NCBI RefSeq assembly: GCF_017744095.1
Contig: NZ_JAGHQX010000005.1
Span: 62,001 to 126,000, forward strand
DNA length: 64,000 nucleotides
Source: Shimia sp. R10_1
GTDB lineage: Bacteria > Pseudomonadota > Alphaproteobacteria > Rhodobacterales > Rhodobacteraceae
Direction: 5' to 3'
Part shown: positions 38,035 through 45,726 of the stretch, piece after piece
How the letters are laid out: each line of letters starts with the position of its first letter
Numbering within the stretch: position 1 is the first letter of the stretch
The notes under the pieces: generated by a model
What the model saw: only the letters and a program-made list of their open reading frames with translations
What the model was told of the DNA's origin: nothing
The model's database searches: none
Position numbers and translations under genes: made by a program

Positions 38035-39276
38035 ATGATCGGCAATGCGCGTCCGGAAACCCGTGGCTTTGCGCCACAGCGACTTGCGGTCCTGTCTGGC
38101 TGGATGGATCAGTTGGTGACAGACCGTAAATATGCGGGCTGTGGCATTCTGATTGCGCGCGAGGGGGATGTGGTGTTCGATCACAGCACCGGACAGCGCA
38201 GTCTGTCGCGCAACCTGCCGTTTGAACGTGACACCGTTGCACGTATTTACTCCATGACCAAACCGATCACCACGGTTGCGCTCATGATGCTGGTTGAACG
38301 GGGCCTGCTGCATCTGGATGCCCCGGCGTCTGAGTTCATCCCGGCATTCGCTGACAGCCACGCATTGATTGCAGGCGCGACGTCAATGGATCAGGTGACA
38401 CCCTGCGCCAGCCCGACCCTGCATCAACTGGCAACCCACACCAGCGGTCTCACCTATCCGTTCAATCCGGGCCTGCTGGCGCAGGCGATGGATGCCGACG
38501 ATCTGATATTCAAACCCAATCAGGGTCCTCTTGAAGGCGTCGTCAATAAAGTTGCCGCGCTGCCGCTTGCCTTTGTGCCGGGGCAGCGGTGGGAATACTC
38601 TGTGGGCATCGACATTCTGGGCCGGGTGATCGAAGTGGTTTCGGGCAAGTCTCTCGAGGTGTTTCTGCGCACAGAAATCCTTGATCCGCTTGGCATGACC
38701 GAAACAGGGTTTTCCGTCGTGCTGGGCACACAGTCGCGCTTTGCCGATCTTTACACCCCGCTGGAAGGGGACGCGATGGCGCTCAACGCAGCCAAGGCTG
38801 GTGCGGACACCCTGCGCGAGGTCGACAGCGCTGAGAGCTCGCCTTTCCTGAAGGCAGAGACGTTCTCCGGTGGCGGCGGGCTTGTGGGCACCATGGATGA
38901 CTATTTGCGATTTGCCGAAATGCTGCGGTGCGGTGGCGCGCTGGGCGAGGCGCGCCTGCTCGCGCCACGCACTGTGGATTTCATGATGGCCAATCACCTG
39001 CCCGGAGACATCGCCTCCATGGGGCCACAGAGTTTTGCCGAGCAGCCGATGGATGGCATGGGCTTTGGGCTCGGTGGTGCTGTCGTGCTGGATCCCGCGC
39101 GTGCGCGTTGCCCGGGCAGCGTCGGCGATTTCAGCTGGGGGGGCATGGCCTCAACCTTCTTCTGGGTCGACCCAAAAGAAGCCCTATCCGTGGTCTTCTT
39201 CACGCAGCTGTCTCCATCAAGCTCCTATCCAACGCGCGCCCAGCTCAAAGCACTGGTGCAGGCAGCCCTCCTTTAG
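38035..39276 (+). CDS. serine hydrolase, class C beta-lactamase/EstB-like family
   Basis: Cytoplasmic serine hydrolase with the penicillin-binding fold. The catalytic SxxK is in RIYSMTKPITT (about residues 78-88). A Tyr-containing second motif is likely at WEYSVGIDILG, and the third motif near the C-terminus is indistinct, as in EstB-like esterases. No signal peptide is visible, which favours an esterase/transesterase over a beta-lactamase. The ATG at 38035 is preceded by GGGAGGAG; the frame extends eleven codons further but lacks such a site. It is divergent from the RTX gene and has no evident operon partner. Confidence 0.85.
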   Translation: MIGNARPETRGFAPQRLAVLSGWMDQLVTDRKYAGCGILIAREGDVVFDHSTGQRSLSRNLPFERDTVARIYSMTKPITTVALMMLVERGLLHLDAPASEFIPAFADSHALIAGATSMDQVTPCASPTLHQLATHTSGLTYPFNPGLLAQAMDADDLIFKPNQGPLEGVVNKVAALPLAFVPGQRWEYSVGIDILGRVIEVVSGKSLEVFLRTEILDPLGMTETGFSVVLGTQSRFADLYTPLEGDAMALNAAKAGADTLREVDSAESSPFLKAETFSGGGGLVGTMDDYLRFAEMLRCGGALGEARLLAPRTVDFMMANHLPGDIASMGPQSFAEQPMDGMGFGLGGAVVLDPARARCPGSVGDFSWGGMASTFFWVDPKEALSVVFFTQLSPSSSYPTRAQLKALVQAALL

Positions 39277-39319
39277 AAGGGCTGCCACAAGTGTTAACGC
39301 GTTTTGGTGGGCCGAAATT

Positions 39320-39363
39320 CCACCTACGCAATACCGTTGGGATACCGACGCAATACCGACGTC
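39320..39363. repeat. four tandem 11-bp units in a convergent intergenic gap
   Basis: Units begin at 39320, 39331, 39342 and 39353. The last three share ATACCG as their first six bases; the first matches the third at 8 of 11 positions. The 11-bp period places each copy on nearly the same face of the helix. The array lies between the stops of the serine hydrolase gene and znuB, where no coding constraint is expected. Confidence 0.5.
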
Positions 39364-39374
39364 TCTGCAAATGG

Positions 39375-40175
39375 TTAATTTTGCGCTGGGCGCAGCACGC
39401 GCCCTGCGATGGTCATCACCAGAAACAGCACCGCTGCCACGCAGACCACCGATGGTCCAGCCGGCGTATCCATTTGATAAGACAGGCCCAATCCGCCCAC
39501 AGCCGCCGTTGCGCCAATCGTTGCCGCCCCAAAGGCCATCGCTTCCGGAGACCGCGCCACAGCCCGCGCCCCTGCCGCTGGAATGATCAGCATCGCCACA
39601 ATCAAAAGCGCCCCAACCACCTTGATCGCCACCGCCACAACAATGGCCAGCGCAAAGGTCATAAGCTGTTGTTCTCTATAAGGATTCAGCCCGCTGGCAT
39701 AGGCCAGATCCCGGTTGAGCGTGGCCGTCAGCAGCGCTTGCCAGCGCCAGGCCATGATGCCCACAACCAGCGCAGCACCTGCCCAAATCACAATCAGATC
39801 CGTCTTGCTGACTGCCAGAATGTCTCCAAAAAGATAAGACATGAGGTCCAACCGCACCCCTTGCAAGAAGGACACCGCCACCAGTCCAAACGCCAGCGCC
39901 GAATGGGCCAGAACCCCCAGCAGCGTGTCCACGCCAAATCCTTTTTCTGAAAGATTTGAAACAGTTAGCGCCATCGCGAGCGCGATCGCCATGGCCCCCG
40001 CAAAAATCGACACGCCAAGCGCCAAAGACAGCGCGACCCCAAGGATCGCCGCATGGGCCGTGGCGTCCCCGAAATAGGCCATCCGACGCCAGACCACAAA
40101 ACAGCCCAAAGGCGCCGCGGCAAGGGCGACGCCAACGCCTGCGAAAAGCGCGCGAACAAGAAAGTCGTCAAACAT
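39375..40175 (-). CDS. znuB: zinc ABC transporter permease ZnuB
   Basis: Inner-membrane permease of the ABC-3 family that imports zinc handed over by ZnuA. It starts MFDDFLVRALFAGVGVALAAAP, carries the family stretch RRMAYFGDATAHAAILG, and has about eight hydrophobic helices over 266 residues. The ATG at 40175 lies one base after the znuC stop, so it is translationally coupled. The frame extends to 40355 only as an antisense-like shadow of the His-rich znuC tail. It is the last gene of the zur-znuC-znuB transcript and faces the serine hydrolase gene. Confidence 0.93.
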   Translation of the reverse strand: MFDDFLVRALFAGVGVALAAAPLGCFVVWRRMAYFGDATAHAAILGVALSLALGVSIFAGAMAIALAMALTVSNLSEKGFGVDTLLGVLAHSALAFGLVAVSFLQGVRLDLMSYLFGDILAVSKTDLIVIWAGAALVVGIMAWRWQALLTATLNRDLAYASGLNPYREQQLMTFALAIVVAVAIKVVGALLIVAMLIIPAAGARAVARSPEAMAFGAATIGATAAVGGLGLSYQMDTPAGPSVVCVAAVLFLVMTIAGRVLRPAQN

Positions 40176-40176
40176 A

Positions 40177-40935
40177 TCAGGAGGTTCCGTGATCATGATG
40201 CGCGTGGTCGTCGCAATGGTCGTGATGATCGTGGTGGTGATCATGTTCGTGTCGATAGAGGGCCAGCGCGCCGTGCGTACCCGTGCCAAACAATGCACGA
40301 TATTCGGGAGCCGAGGCGACAATTTCCGGTGTGCCGTGGCAGCAAACATGCCCATTCAGGCACACAACCCGATCAGAGGCGCTCATCACAACATGCAGCT
40401 CGTGGCTGACCATCAAAATGGCTGCCCCAGTGTCCTGCCGGACCTGTTCAATTTGTGTGTAAAGGTCGGCAGATCCGGGCTGATCCAGCCCCGTTGTGGG
40501 CTCGTCCAAAATCAGTAAGTCTGGCGCGTCCATCAGTGCGCGCGCCAAAAGCACCCGCTGAAATTGTCCGCCTGAGAGGCCCGCCATGGGCCGGTGTTCC
40601 AGGCCTTGTGCCCCGACTTGCGCGAGCGCTTCTTGTACCTGTGCTTTGCTGCGCTTGACGGGCAGCGACAAAAAGCGTGCTGCGGTCAAAGGCATCGTTG
40701 CATCAATCGCGAGGCGCTGTGGCACATAGCCGATGCGCATGCCAGCCGCCCTTAAAATGGTGCCATGATCTGGTTTCAGCGCGCCGATAATACAACGCAA
40801 AAGTGTCGATTTGCCACTGCCGTTTGGCCCCACGATGGTGACAATCTCGCCTTTGTCTATCGTCAGATCCACGTTGCTGAGCGCCTGATGCGAGCCGCGT
40901 TTCACCGACATTTTGTTGACGGTCACCAGTCTCAT
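40177..40935 (-). CDS. znuC: zinc ABC transporter ATPase ZnuC with His-rich tail
   Basis: ATPase of the zinc importer. Walker A GPNGSGKSTLL, signature LSGGQFQRVLLA, Walker B LLILDEPTTGLD and H-loop MVSHELHVV are intact. After the conserved end (ALYRHEHD) a ~20-residue tail made mostly of His and Asp closes the protein. Such a tail is unusual for an ATPase subunit and could bind or buffer zinc; E. coli ZnuC has a shorter His-containing end. The ATG at 40935 overlaps the zur stop as ATGA, and upstream in-frame codons to 40971 are inside zur. Confidence 0.93.
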   Translation of the reverse strand: MRLVTVNKMSVKRGSHQALSNVDLTIDKGEIVTIVGPNGSGKSTLLRCIIGALKPDHGTILRAAGMRIGYVPQRLAIDATMPLTAARFLSLPVKRSKAQVQEALAQVGAQGLEHRPMAGLSGGQFQRVLLARALMDAPDLLILDEPTTGLDQPGSADLYTQIEQVRQDTGAAILMVSHELHVVMSASDRVVCLNGHVCCHGTPEIVASAPEYRALFGTGTHGALALYRHEHDHHHDHHDHCDDHAHHDHGTS

Positions 40936-41417
40936 GCGGGCGCATCCGCCATTGGTGCGCAGTCCGGGCAAAGGCCCTCCGCTTCAACCACCGTGCTTTC
41001 TACGACAAAGCCCATTGATTTTGCCGCAGCCCCCAAGGTCGATTTGAGCGACGCAGCCGTTTCCCCAACCGTGTTGCATCCGCGGCAGATCAAGAAAATT
41101 GGCGTGTGTGTGTCGCCGGGGTGGGCGCAAGCCACGTAGGCGTTGAGTTTCTGCACCTTATGGACAAAGCCATTAAGGACCAGAAAATCGAGCGCACGAT
41201 ATACAACCGGAGGTTGTGAGGCATAGCCCTCATCTGAGAGGATGCCCAGAATGTCATAGGCCCCCATGGCACGGTGTTCTTGCAGCAGAATTTCCAGCAC
41301 GCGCCGGCGCCCTTTGGTCAGTCGCAGGCCTTTGGCTGCACAGGTTTCTTCCGCTGCGCGCAATCCACTTCCCACACAGGCCGTATGGTCATGGCTTTGA
41401 AATCCCACGGTTTGCAT
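40932..41417 (-). CDS. zur: zinc uptake regulator Zur (Fur family)
   Basis: Fur-family repressor that, with zinc bound, shuts off zinc-uptake genes. The winged-helix region includes LRLTKGRRRVLEILLQEHRAMGAYDIL and PPVVYRALDFLVLNGFVHKV. The structural zinc site is formed by the CRGC and CPDC pairs (CRGCNTVGE and GLCPDCAP). The regulatory His/Asp site is in HPGDTHTPIFLI. The ATG at 41417 has GGAGA upstream, giving 161 residues; a longer frame to 41450 would start within the promoter region. Gene order zur-znuC-znuB, divergent from znuA, points to control of both promoters. Confidence 0.93.
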   Translation of the reverse strand: MQTVGFQSHDHTACVGSGLRAAEETCAAKGLRLTKGRRRVLEILLQEHRAMGAYDILGILSDEGYASQPPVVYRALDFLVLNGFVHKVQKLNAYVACAHPGDTHTPIFLICRGCNTVGETAASLKSTLGAAAKSMGFVVESTVVEAEGLCPDCAPMADAPA

Positions 41418-41450
41418 GGTGTCTCCTGACGGTTTCAGACGATTTGTCAC

Positions 41451-41472
41451 TTGATATAGTATAACGTTTCAA
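41451..41472. promoter_or_regulatory. candidate Zur operator between zur and znuA
   Basis: The 93-bp divergent region holds an A+T-rich imperfect palindrome around TATAGTATAACGTTTC. Its right half (TATAACGTTTC) is one change from the known gammaproteobacterial Zur half-site TATAACATTTC; its left half is degenerate. Position between the two divergent starts would let one dimer pair control both directions. Confidence 0.5.
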
Positions 41473-41509
41473 ATACAGCCAGCCCCGTAACAACAAAAGG
41501 AGCGCTGAC

Positions 41510-42664
41510 ATGCGATTCATTCCTATGGTCTTCGCGGCGACCTTACTCGCCGCGCCTCTGCGGGCAGAAGCGCCTCGCGTTGTCACCGATATCCTACCAG
41601 TCCAAGCTCTGGTCGCCAAGGTCATGGAAGGTGTTGGAACACCTGAACAACTTCTCCCCGCAAATCAATCTCCTCACAGCTACGCCCTACGCCCATCGGA
41701 AGCCCGTGCGCTGCAAAACGCCGATCTGGTGGTTTGGATTGGCACCGAGCTCTCTCCGGCAATGGACGAAGCCATCGACAGTCTCGTCAGCGAAGGCGAA
41801 GCATTTTCCCTACTCCACTTGAATGGCACACGCGAGCTGGAGTTCCGTGAAGAAGGGGCTTTCCTTGAGATCTCGTTGAGCGAAGACGGCGACCATGAGG
41901 GTCATGGGCACGACGCACATGGCCACGACGATCACGGTCATGACGACCACGATGATCACGCCGATGAACATGATCATGACGATCACGCGGATCACAAAGA
42001 CGACGATCATGCAGGGCACGACGATCATGATCATGGTGAGGAAAAGCATGCCGATCATGATGCTCACGACGCACATGAAGGCCACGACGATCACGATGAT
42101 CACGCAGAAGCAGGCCATGATGATGAACATCATCACGACCACGACGGAGTAGATCCTCATGCGTGGCTCGACCCTCAGAATGCACAGTTCTGGATGGGCG
42201 CAATTGCCGAGAAACTGGCAACGCTTGATCCCGAAAATGCCGAAGCTTACCGCGCCAATGCCGTCGCAGGTCAGGCCGAACTGGAAGCGTTGAGCACGGA
42301 AATTGCCGCAGAGCTGGCTCCGCTGAAGGGTCACGGTTTTGTGGTCTTCCATGACGCTTACCAGTACTTTGAAACCCGTTTTGGTCTGTCAGCGTCCGGC
42401 GCGATCTTGTCGGGTGATGGCGCGGCCCCAAGCGCTGCGCGCTTGGATGCCGTGCGGGATGTCCTGCATGAAAAAGGCGTCACCTGTGTCTTCACAGAGC
42501 CGCAGTTCAACGCAAAAGTTGTGAAAGCGATCAGCTCAGGTTTGGATTTGCATTCCGAAGAGCTCGACCCCCTCGGCGCGACGCTTGAAACAGCAGACTA
42601 TCCCGCTCTGATCCGCAATATGGCAGAGCAGTTTGAGCATTGCCTTGGTGGTCACGACCACTAA
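41510..42664 (+). CDS. znuA: zinc ABC transporter periplasmic binding protein ZnuA with very long His-Asp loop
   Basis: Periplasmic zinc receptor of cluster A-I. A short signal peptide (MVFAATLLAAPLRA) is followed by the receptor fold. Likely zinc ligands are His56 (SPHSYALRPSEA), His217 (DPHAWLDP) and a later His in FHDAYQYF. Residues ~126-213 form a loop of nearly ninety residues with about thirty His and many Asp, much longer than the ~20-residue loop of E. coli ZnuA. Such loops act as zinc chaperone or sensor segments. AAGGAG precedes the ATG. A disulphide-type Cys pair (VTCVF and FEHCLGG) is present. Confidence 0.95.
   Translation: MRFIPMVFAATLLAAPLRAEAPRVVTDILPVQALVAKVMEGVGTPEQLLPANQSPHSYALRPSEARALQNADLVVWIGTELSPAMDEAIDSLVSEGEAFSLLHLNGTRELEFREEGAFLEISLSEDGDHEGHGHDAHGHDDHGHDDHDDHADEHDHDDHADHKDDDHAGHDDHDHGEEKHADHDAHDAHEGHDDHDDHAEAGHDDEHHHDHDGVDPHAWLDPQNAQFWMGAIAEKLATLDPENAEAYRANAVAGQAELEALSTEIAAELAPLKGHGFVVFHDAYQYFETRFGLSASGAILSGDGAAPSAARLDAVRDVLHEKGVTCVFTEPQFNAKVVKAISSGLDLHSEELDPLGATLETADYPALIRNMAEQFEHCLGGHDH
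41886..42154 (+). repeat. low-complexity GAC/CAC-rich coding repeat in znuA
   Basis: Imperfect, short-period repeats of His and Asp codons encode the metal-binding loop of ZnuA. Copy number could vary by slippage. On the opposite strand they create a false hydrophobic frame. Confidence 0.75.
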
Positions 42665-42682
42665 CCTCACGTCCGTTCGGAA

Positions 42683-44344
42683 TTAGGTCCAATGCAATTC
42701 GGCGGGGCGTATTTCAAATGAAATATGATGCGCCCCGCCTGCCAGCCCTTCAACGGTATGGTTTGCCAAAGCCCGCCAATAGGGTTGGATGGTCACTGCG
42801 TCGTCCTGTAGCATCCGCTCCCCTCGCTCGACCAGCGAGCGCCGCTTGTTTAGGTCAAGCGTTCCGATGGCCTCATCCAGCAAGGCGTCAAATGCGGGGT
42901 TTGCATATCCAAACTCATTCCAGGCTTCGCCGCTGCGATAGGCCAATGCCCAGATCTGCACACCCAGTGGGCGGTGGTTCCAGTCCGTCGCGCTGAAGGG
43001 AAATCTGTCCCAGTTTTCCCAATAGACATGGCTGGGCACAATCGTGGTTTTGGCCTTGAAGCCCGCGTCGCGCAATTGGGCAACCACCGCATCGGTGGTA
43101 TTCTTGCGCCAGAGATCGTCAATGGTATGGACCTCCATTTCAAACCCGTCCCAGCCTGCGTCTTTTAGCAACGCGAAGGCTGCGCGTGGATCATGTTCGG
43201 GCTGTCCTATATTGGTGTATTCTGGATGCGCGGGGCCGATATGGTGATTTTCAGCGGGCATGCCGTGTCCGGCATTGCCCAGTTCGAGCACAATCTCATT
43301 GTCCACTGCCATGGCAATCGCACGCCGCACACGTGGGTCTGCATAGGGGGTCTGGCCGCCCACTTCTGCAGTTTGGCGCGGGCGCACGACCACCGTTGCC
43401 ATTGAGATCACGTCGTTTTTGATCCAGTTGTCGGTCCCGCCAATCAAATCTGCATATTCGCCTTCAACGGAGTAGGTCATGTCAATTTCGCCAGCTCTTG
43501 CTGCGTGAGCCCACACTGCGGGGTCTGTTCCCAGATCAATGAAGTCGATCTGATCAACCCATGCGCCGTTGCCTGCGTTCCACCATGTATGATCCATATT
43601 GCGCTTCAATACGCCACGTACGCCAACCTCCAGGCTTGCAGGCAGATAGGCTCCCGTTCCTACAGGGTCTTCCAGCATGGTCTCAGCATCAAAATCGGCT
43701 GGCACTATCGCCGCCGGGTAATCTGTCATGCTTGGAATCAGCGTGATGTCGGGTTTGGGAAGATTGAGCCGCACAGTGTGCTGATCCAAAAGCTCGATGG
43801 CGCCCGCCAAAGCGGAGTTGGTGTTAGGATCGATCAATGTGGAAAAGCGCCCCGCCATAGAGTTGCCAGCAACATTGCGTTCGCACCACCGCCCAATATT
43901 GCGCGCCACGTCTTCTGCCGTGAACGCCGCGCCATTGTTCCAGCGCACGCCTTTGCGCACGTTTAGTGTATAGGTGCGCGCATCTTCTGAAATCTCCCAG
44001 CTTTCCAAAAGGGCGGGCCGAAATGTGCCATCGTTCTCATAGGTGACAAGATACTCCAGCCAACCCCGTGTGAAGTTCGCAATTTGTGGCCAATCAAACA
44101 GTCTTGGATCCTTGAGGGCACGCACGTCTTGCTGAATGCGCACAACACCGCCGCTGGAGGCAACAGCCTGTGCCATAGCGGGGCGGGTTTGTCCAAGCAT
44201 CGCATAGGCCGTGGCGGCGCTGGCGCCAAACGCACTTGCGAGGGTCAGAAATTCTCGTCGCGAAATCTGATCGCGTCCTGCGATTTGCGCCTGGTCAATC
44301 AGGCTTTGTGGCAGGGGGGCTCCTGTGCGGCTTAGAAATGGCAT
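42683..44344 (-). CDS. peptide/nickel-type ABC transporter substrate-binding protein, Tat signal
   Basis: Family 5 solute-binding protein (DppA/OppA/NikA type) for oligopeptides, opines or nickel complexes. The N-terminus has a twin-arginine motif SRREFLTLASAFGAS followed by a hydrophobic stretch and an AMAQA cleavage site, so it is exported folded. The mature part starts VRIQQDVRALKDP and contains FRPALLESWEIS, the conserved VRKGVRWNNGAAFTAEDV, and MAVDNEIVLELG. Length 553 is typical. Start ATG with GGGA upstream. No permease or ATPase is adjacent; it stands alone, convergent with znuA at only 18 bp. The ligand is unknown. Confidence 0.87.
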   Translation of the reverse strand: MPFLSRTGAPLPQSLIDQAQIAGRDQISRREFLTLASAFGASAATAYAMLGQTRPAMAQAVASSGGVVRIQQDVRALKDPRLFDWPQIANFTRGWLEYLVTYENDGTFRPALLESWEISEDARTYTLNVRKGVRWNNGAAFTAEDVARNIGRWCERNVAGNSMAGRFSTLIDPNTNSALAGAIELLDQHTVRLNLPKPDITLIPSMTDYPAAIVPADFDAETMLEDPVGTGAYLPASLEVGVRGVLKRNMDHTWWNAGNGAWVDQIDFIDLGTDPAVWAHAARAGEIDMTYSVEGEYADLIGGTDNWIKNDVISMATVVVRPRQTAEVGGQTPYADPRVRRAIAMAVDNEIVLELGNAGHGMPAENHHIGPAHPEYTNIGQPEHDPRAAFALLKDAGWDGFEMEVHTIDDLWRKNTTDAVVAQLRDAGFKAKTTIVPSHVYWENWDRFPFSATDWNHRPLGVQIWALAYRSGEAWNEFGYANPAFDALLDEAIGTLDLNKRRSLVERGERMLQDDAVTIQPYWRALANHTVEGLAGGAHHISFEIRPAELHWT

Positions 44345-44602
44345 TGGCGTCCCTTTGGGGGTGGCTAGCGTATATGCGAATAATTCTGTTTGTCGGAATG
44401 TTTGGCCTTCATGGCCAAAATGTCAAAGCTTCACGGGTCACAATTCGGGCTGAGGCCGCATTTCTTTTTGCAGCAGCCCGTAGATTTTTTCGGCACACAC
44501 TCTACGGCGTATGTGTACCTGCGAAGTCTCATGTGTGATGCAACCTTTAAGGATTTTGTCGCAGAGGCTTTGCACGCCCTTTCCCTGTGATATGCAGACC
44601 CT

Positions 44603-45682
44603 ATGAAACTTGCCCGCGACATGGCGCAAACGCGCATTCTCAGCGTCACTTCCGTGCGAAATGAGGCGCCGTATCTGTTGGAGTGGATCGCACACCACAA
44701 AGCCGCGGGCGTCACGGATTTTTTGATCTTCTCCAATGATTGCGATGATGGCACGCACGAGATGCTGGTCACGCTAGACGATGCAGGTGTTCTCACTCAT
44801 GTGCCGCACGCGCCCACGCCAGGCAAAAGCATCCAATGGCAGGCGCTGCGCCAAGCCTGGAAGCATCCGCTTCGCAAGCAGGCTGATTGGATTTTGGTCT
44901 CCGACGTAGACGAGTTTCTCAATATTCATGTGCCCGGCCATCGGATCCCTGATCTGCTTGCCAAGTTGCCTGACGAAACTGACGCGATTGTCCTGCCTTG
45001 GCGGTTGTTTGGGAACAATGATCAGGTGTTGATTGAGGACCGCCCGGTCACAGAGCAGTTCACGCGGGCGATCGCGGCCGATGCGCAATATCCCGTTGCG
45101 GCAAGCCTGTTCAAAATGCTGTTCCGTACCTCGGGTCCATTTAATCAGCTTGGGGTGCACCGACCAAAACAAAAGGCCCCGGAGAAGGCGGGTTTGCCCA
45201 ATATCTTTGATGGCTCTGGTCACCCTGCGCATCCGTATTTGGCAGAAAACCCAGCAAGGCTGTCTCTCTATGGGCTTGGTGTGGCGCGTAACTTGGTCGA
45301 ACTCAATCACTACGCCGTGCGTTCAGCAGCATCGTTTGTTGTGAAAAACGAACGAGGTCTGCCCAATCGGACAGGCAAAAAGGTTGATCTGGCCTATTGG
45401 GTCGAACGAAACTTCAATTCTGAAGACTGCCGCTCAATTGCGAAGATGCGCCCAGCCACCGAAGGGGTGCTGGGGGAATTATTGTCAATTTCCGGGATCG
45501 CGGATCTCCACAAGGCAGCTGTGACCTGGCACCAGGAACGGTTTGTGACGCTTGTGACGCGACCAGAGGGGCAAGAGCTTATGTCTCAAATTCTCACGGC
45601 AGGCAGCAGTCAGGTGCCACCCCAGCATTTGCAGCGGCAGTTGGTAAGGTGGTATCAACGTGCAAACAATAAAATGTCCTGA
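44603..45682 (+). CDS. glycosyltransferase family 2-like protein (PF13704 type)
   Basis: Cytoplasmic glycosyltransferase of the Glyco_tranf_2_4 type. Key stretches are VTSVRNEAPYLLEWIAHHKA, DFLIFSNDCDDGT and the metal-binding DWILVSDVDEFLN. Then come LPWRLFGNN, a late LGVHRPK and NHYAVRSAASFVVK. The next gene has the same arrangement in its C-terminal half, so the two are paralogues. ATG 44603; no strong ribosome binding site is visible. First of four plus-strand genes to 50534 with short gaps. Substrate unknown; modification of a surface glycan is inferred from neighbours. Confidence 0.83.
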   Translation: MKLARDMAQTRILSVTSVRNEAPYLLEWIAHHKAAGVTDFLIFSNDCDDGTHEMLVTLDDAGVLTHVPHAPTPGKSIQWQALRQAWKHPLRKQADWILVSDVDEFLNIHVPGHRIPDLLAKLPDETDAIVLPWRLFGNNDQVLIEDRPVTEQFTRAIAADAQYPVAASLFKMLFRTSGPFNQLGVHRPKQKAPEKAGLPNIFDGSGHPAHPYLAENPARLSLYGLGVARNLVELNHYAVRSAASFVVKNERGLPNRTGKKVDLAYWVERNFNSEDCRSIAKMRPATEGVLGELLSISGIADLHKAAVTWHQERFVTLVTRPEGQELMSQILTAGSSQVPPQHLQRQLVRWYQRANNKMS

Positions 45683-45726
45683 AGGCAGCTTGCGGTCAGG
45701 ACAGCAGGCGAGGCAAAGGCGAACAT

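Noticed and set aside
40189..40518. hydrophobic 109-codon frame preceded by AGGAGG
   Set aside because: Antisense to the znuC His-rich tail. His and Asp codons read backwards give Met, Val and Ile, which mimic a membrane helix. The AGGAGG is part of the znuC end.
41886..42154. possible CRISPR-like or tandem DNA repeat
   Set aside because: The periodicity is that of His and Asp codons in znuA, with no spacers and no cas genes.
41810..42352. hydrophobic 180-codon minus-strand frame opposite znuA
   Set aside because: Same artefact: the reverse of the His-Asp repeats looks like membrane segments.
44401..44419. 7-bp stem-loop upstream of the glycosyltransferase at 44603
   Set aside because: Short and isolated, no T-run, and not near a gene end in the right orientation.
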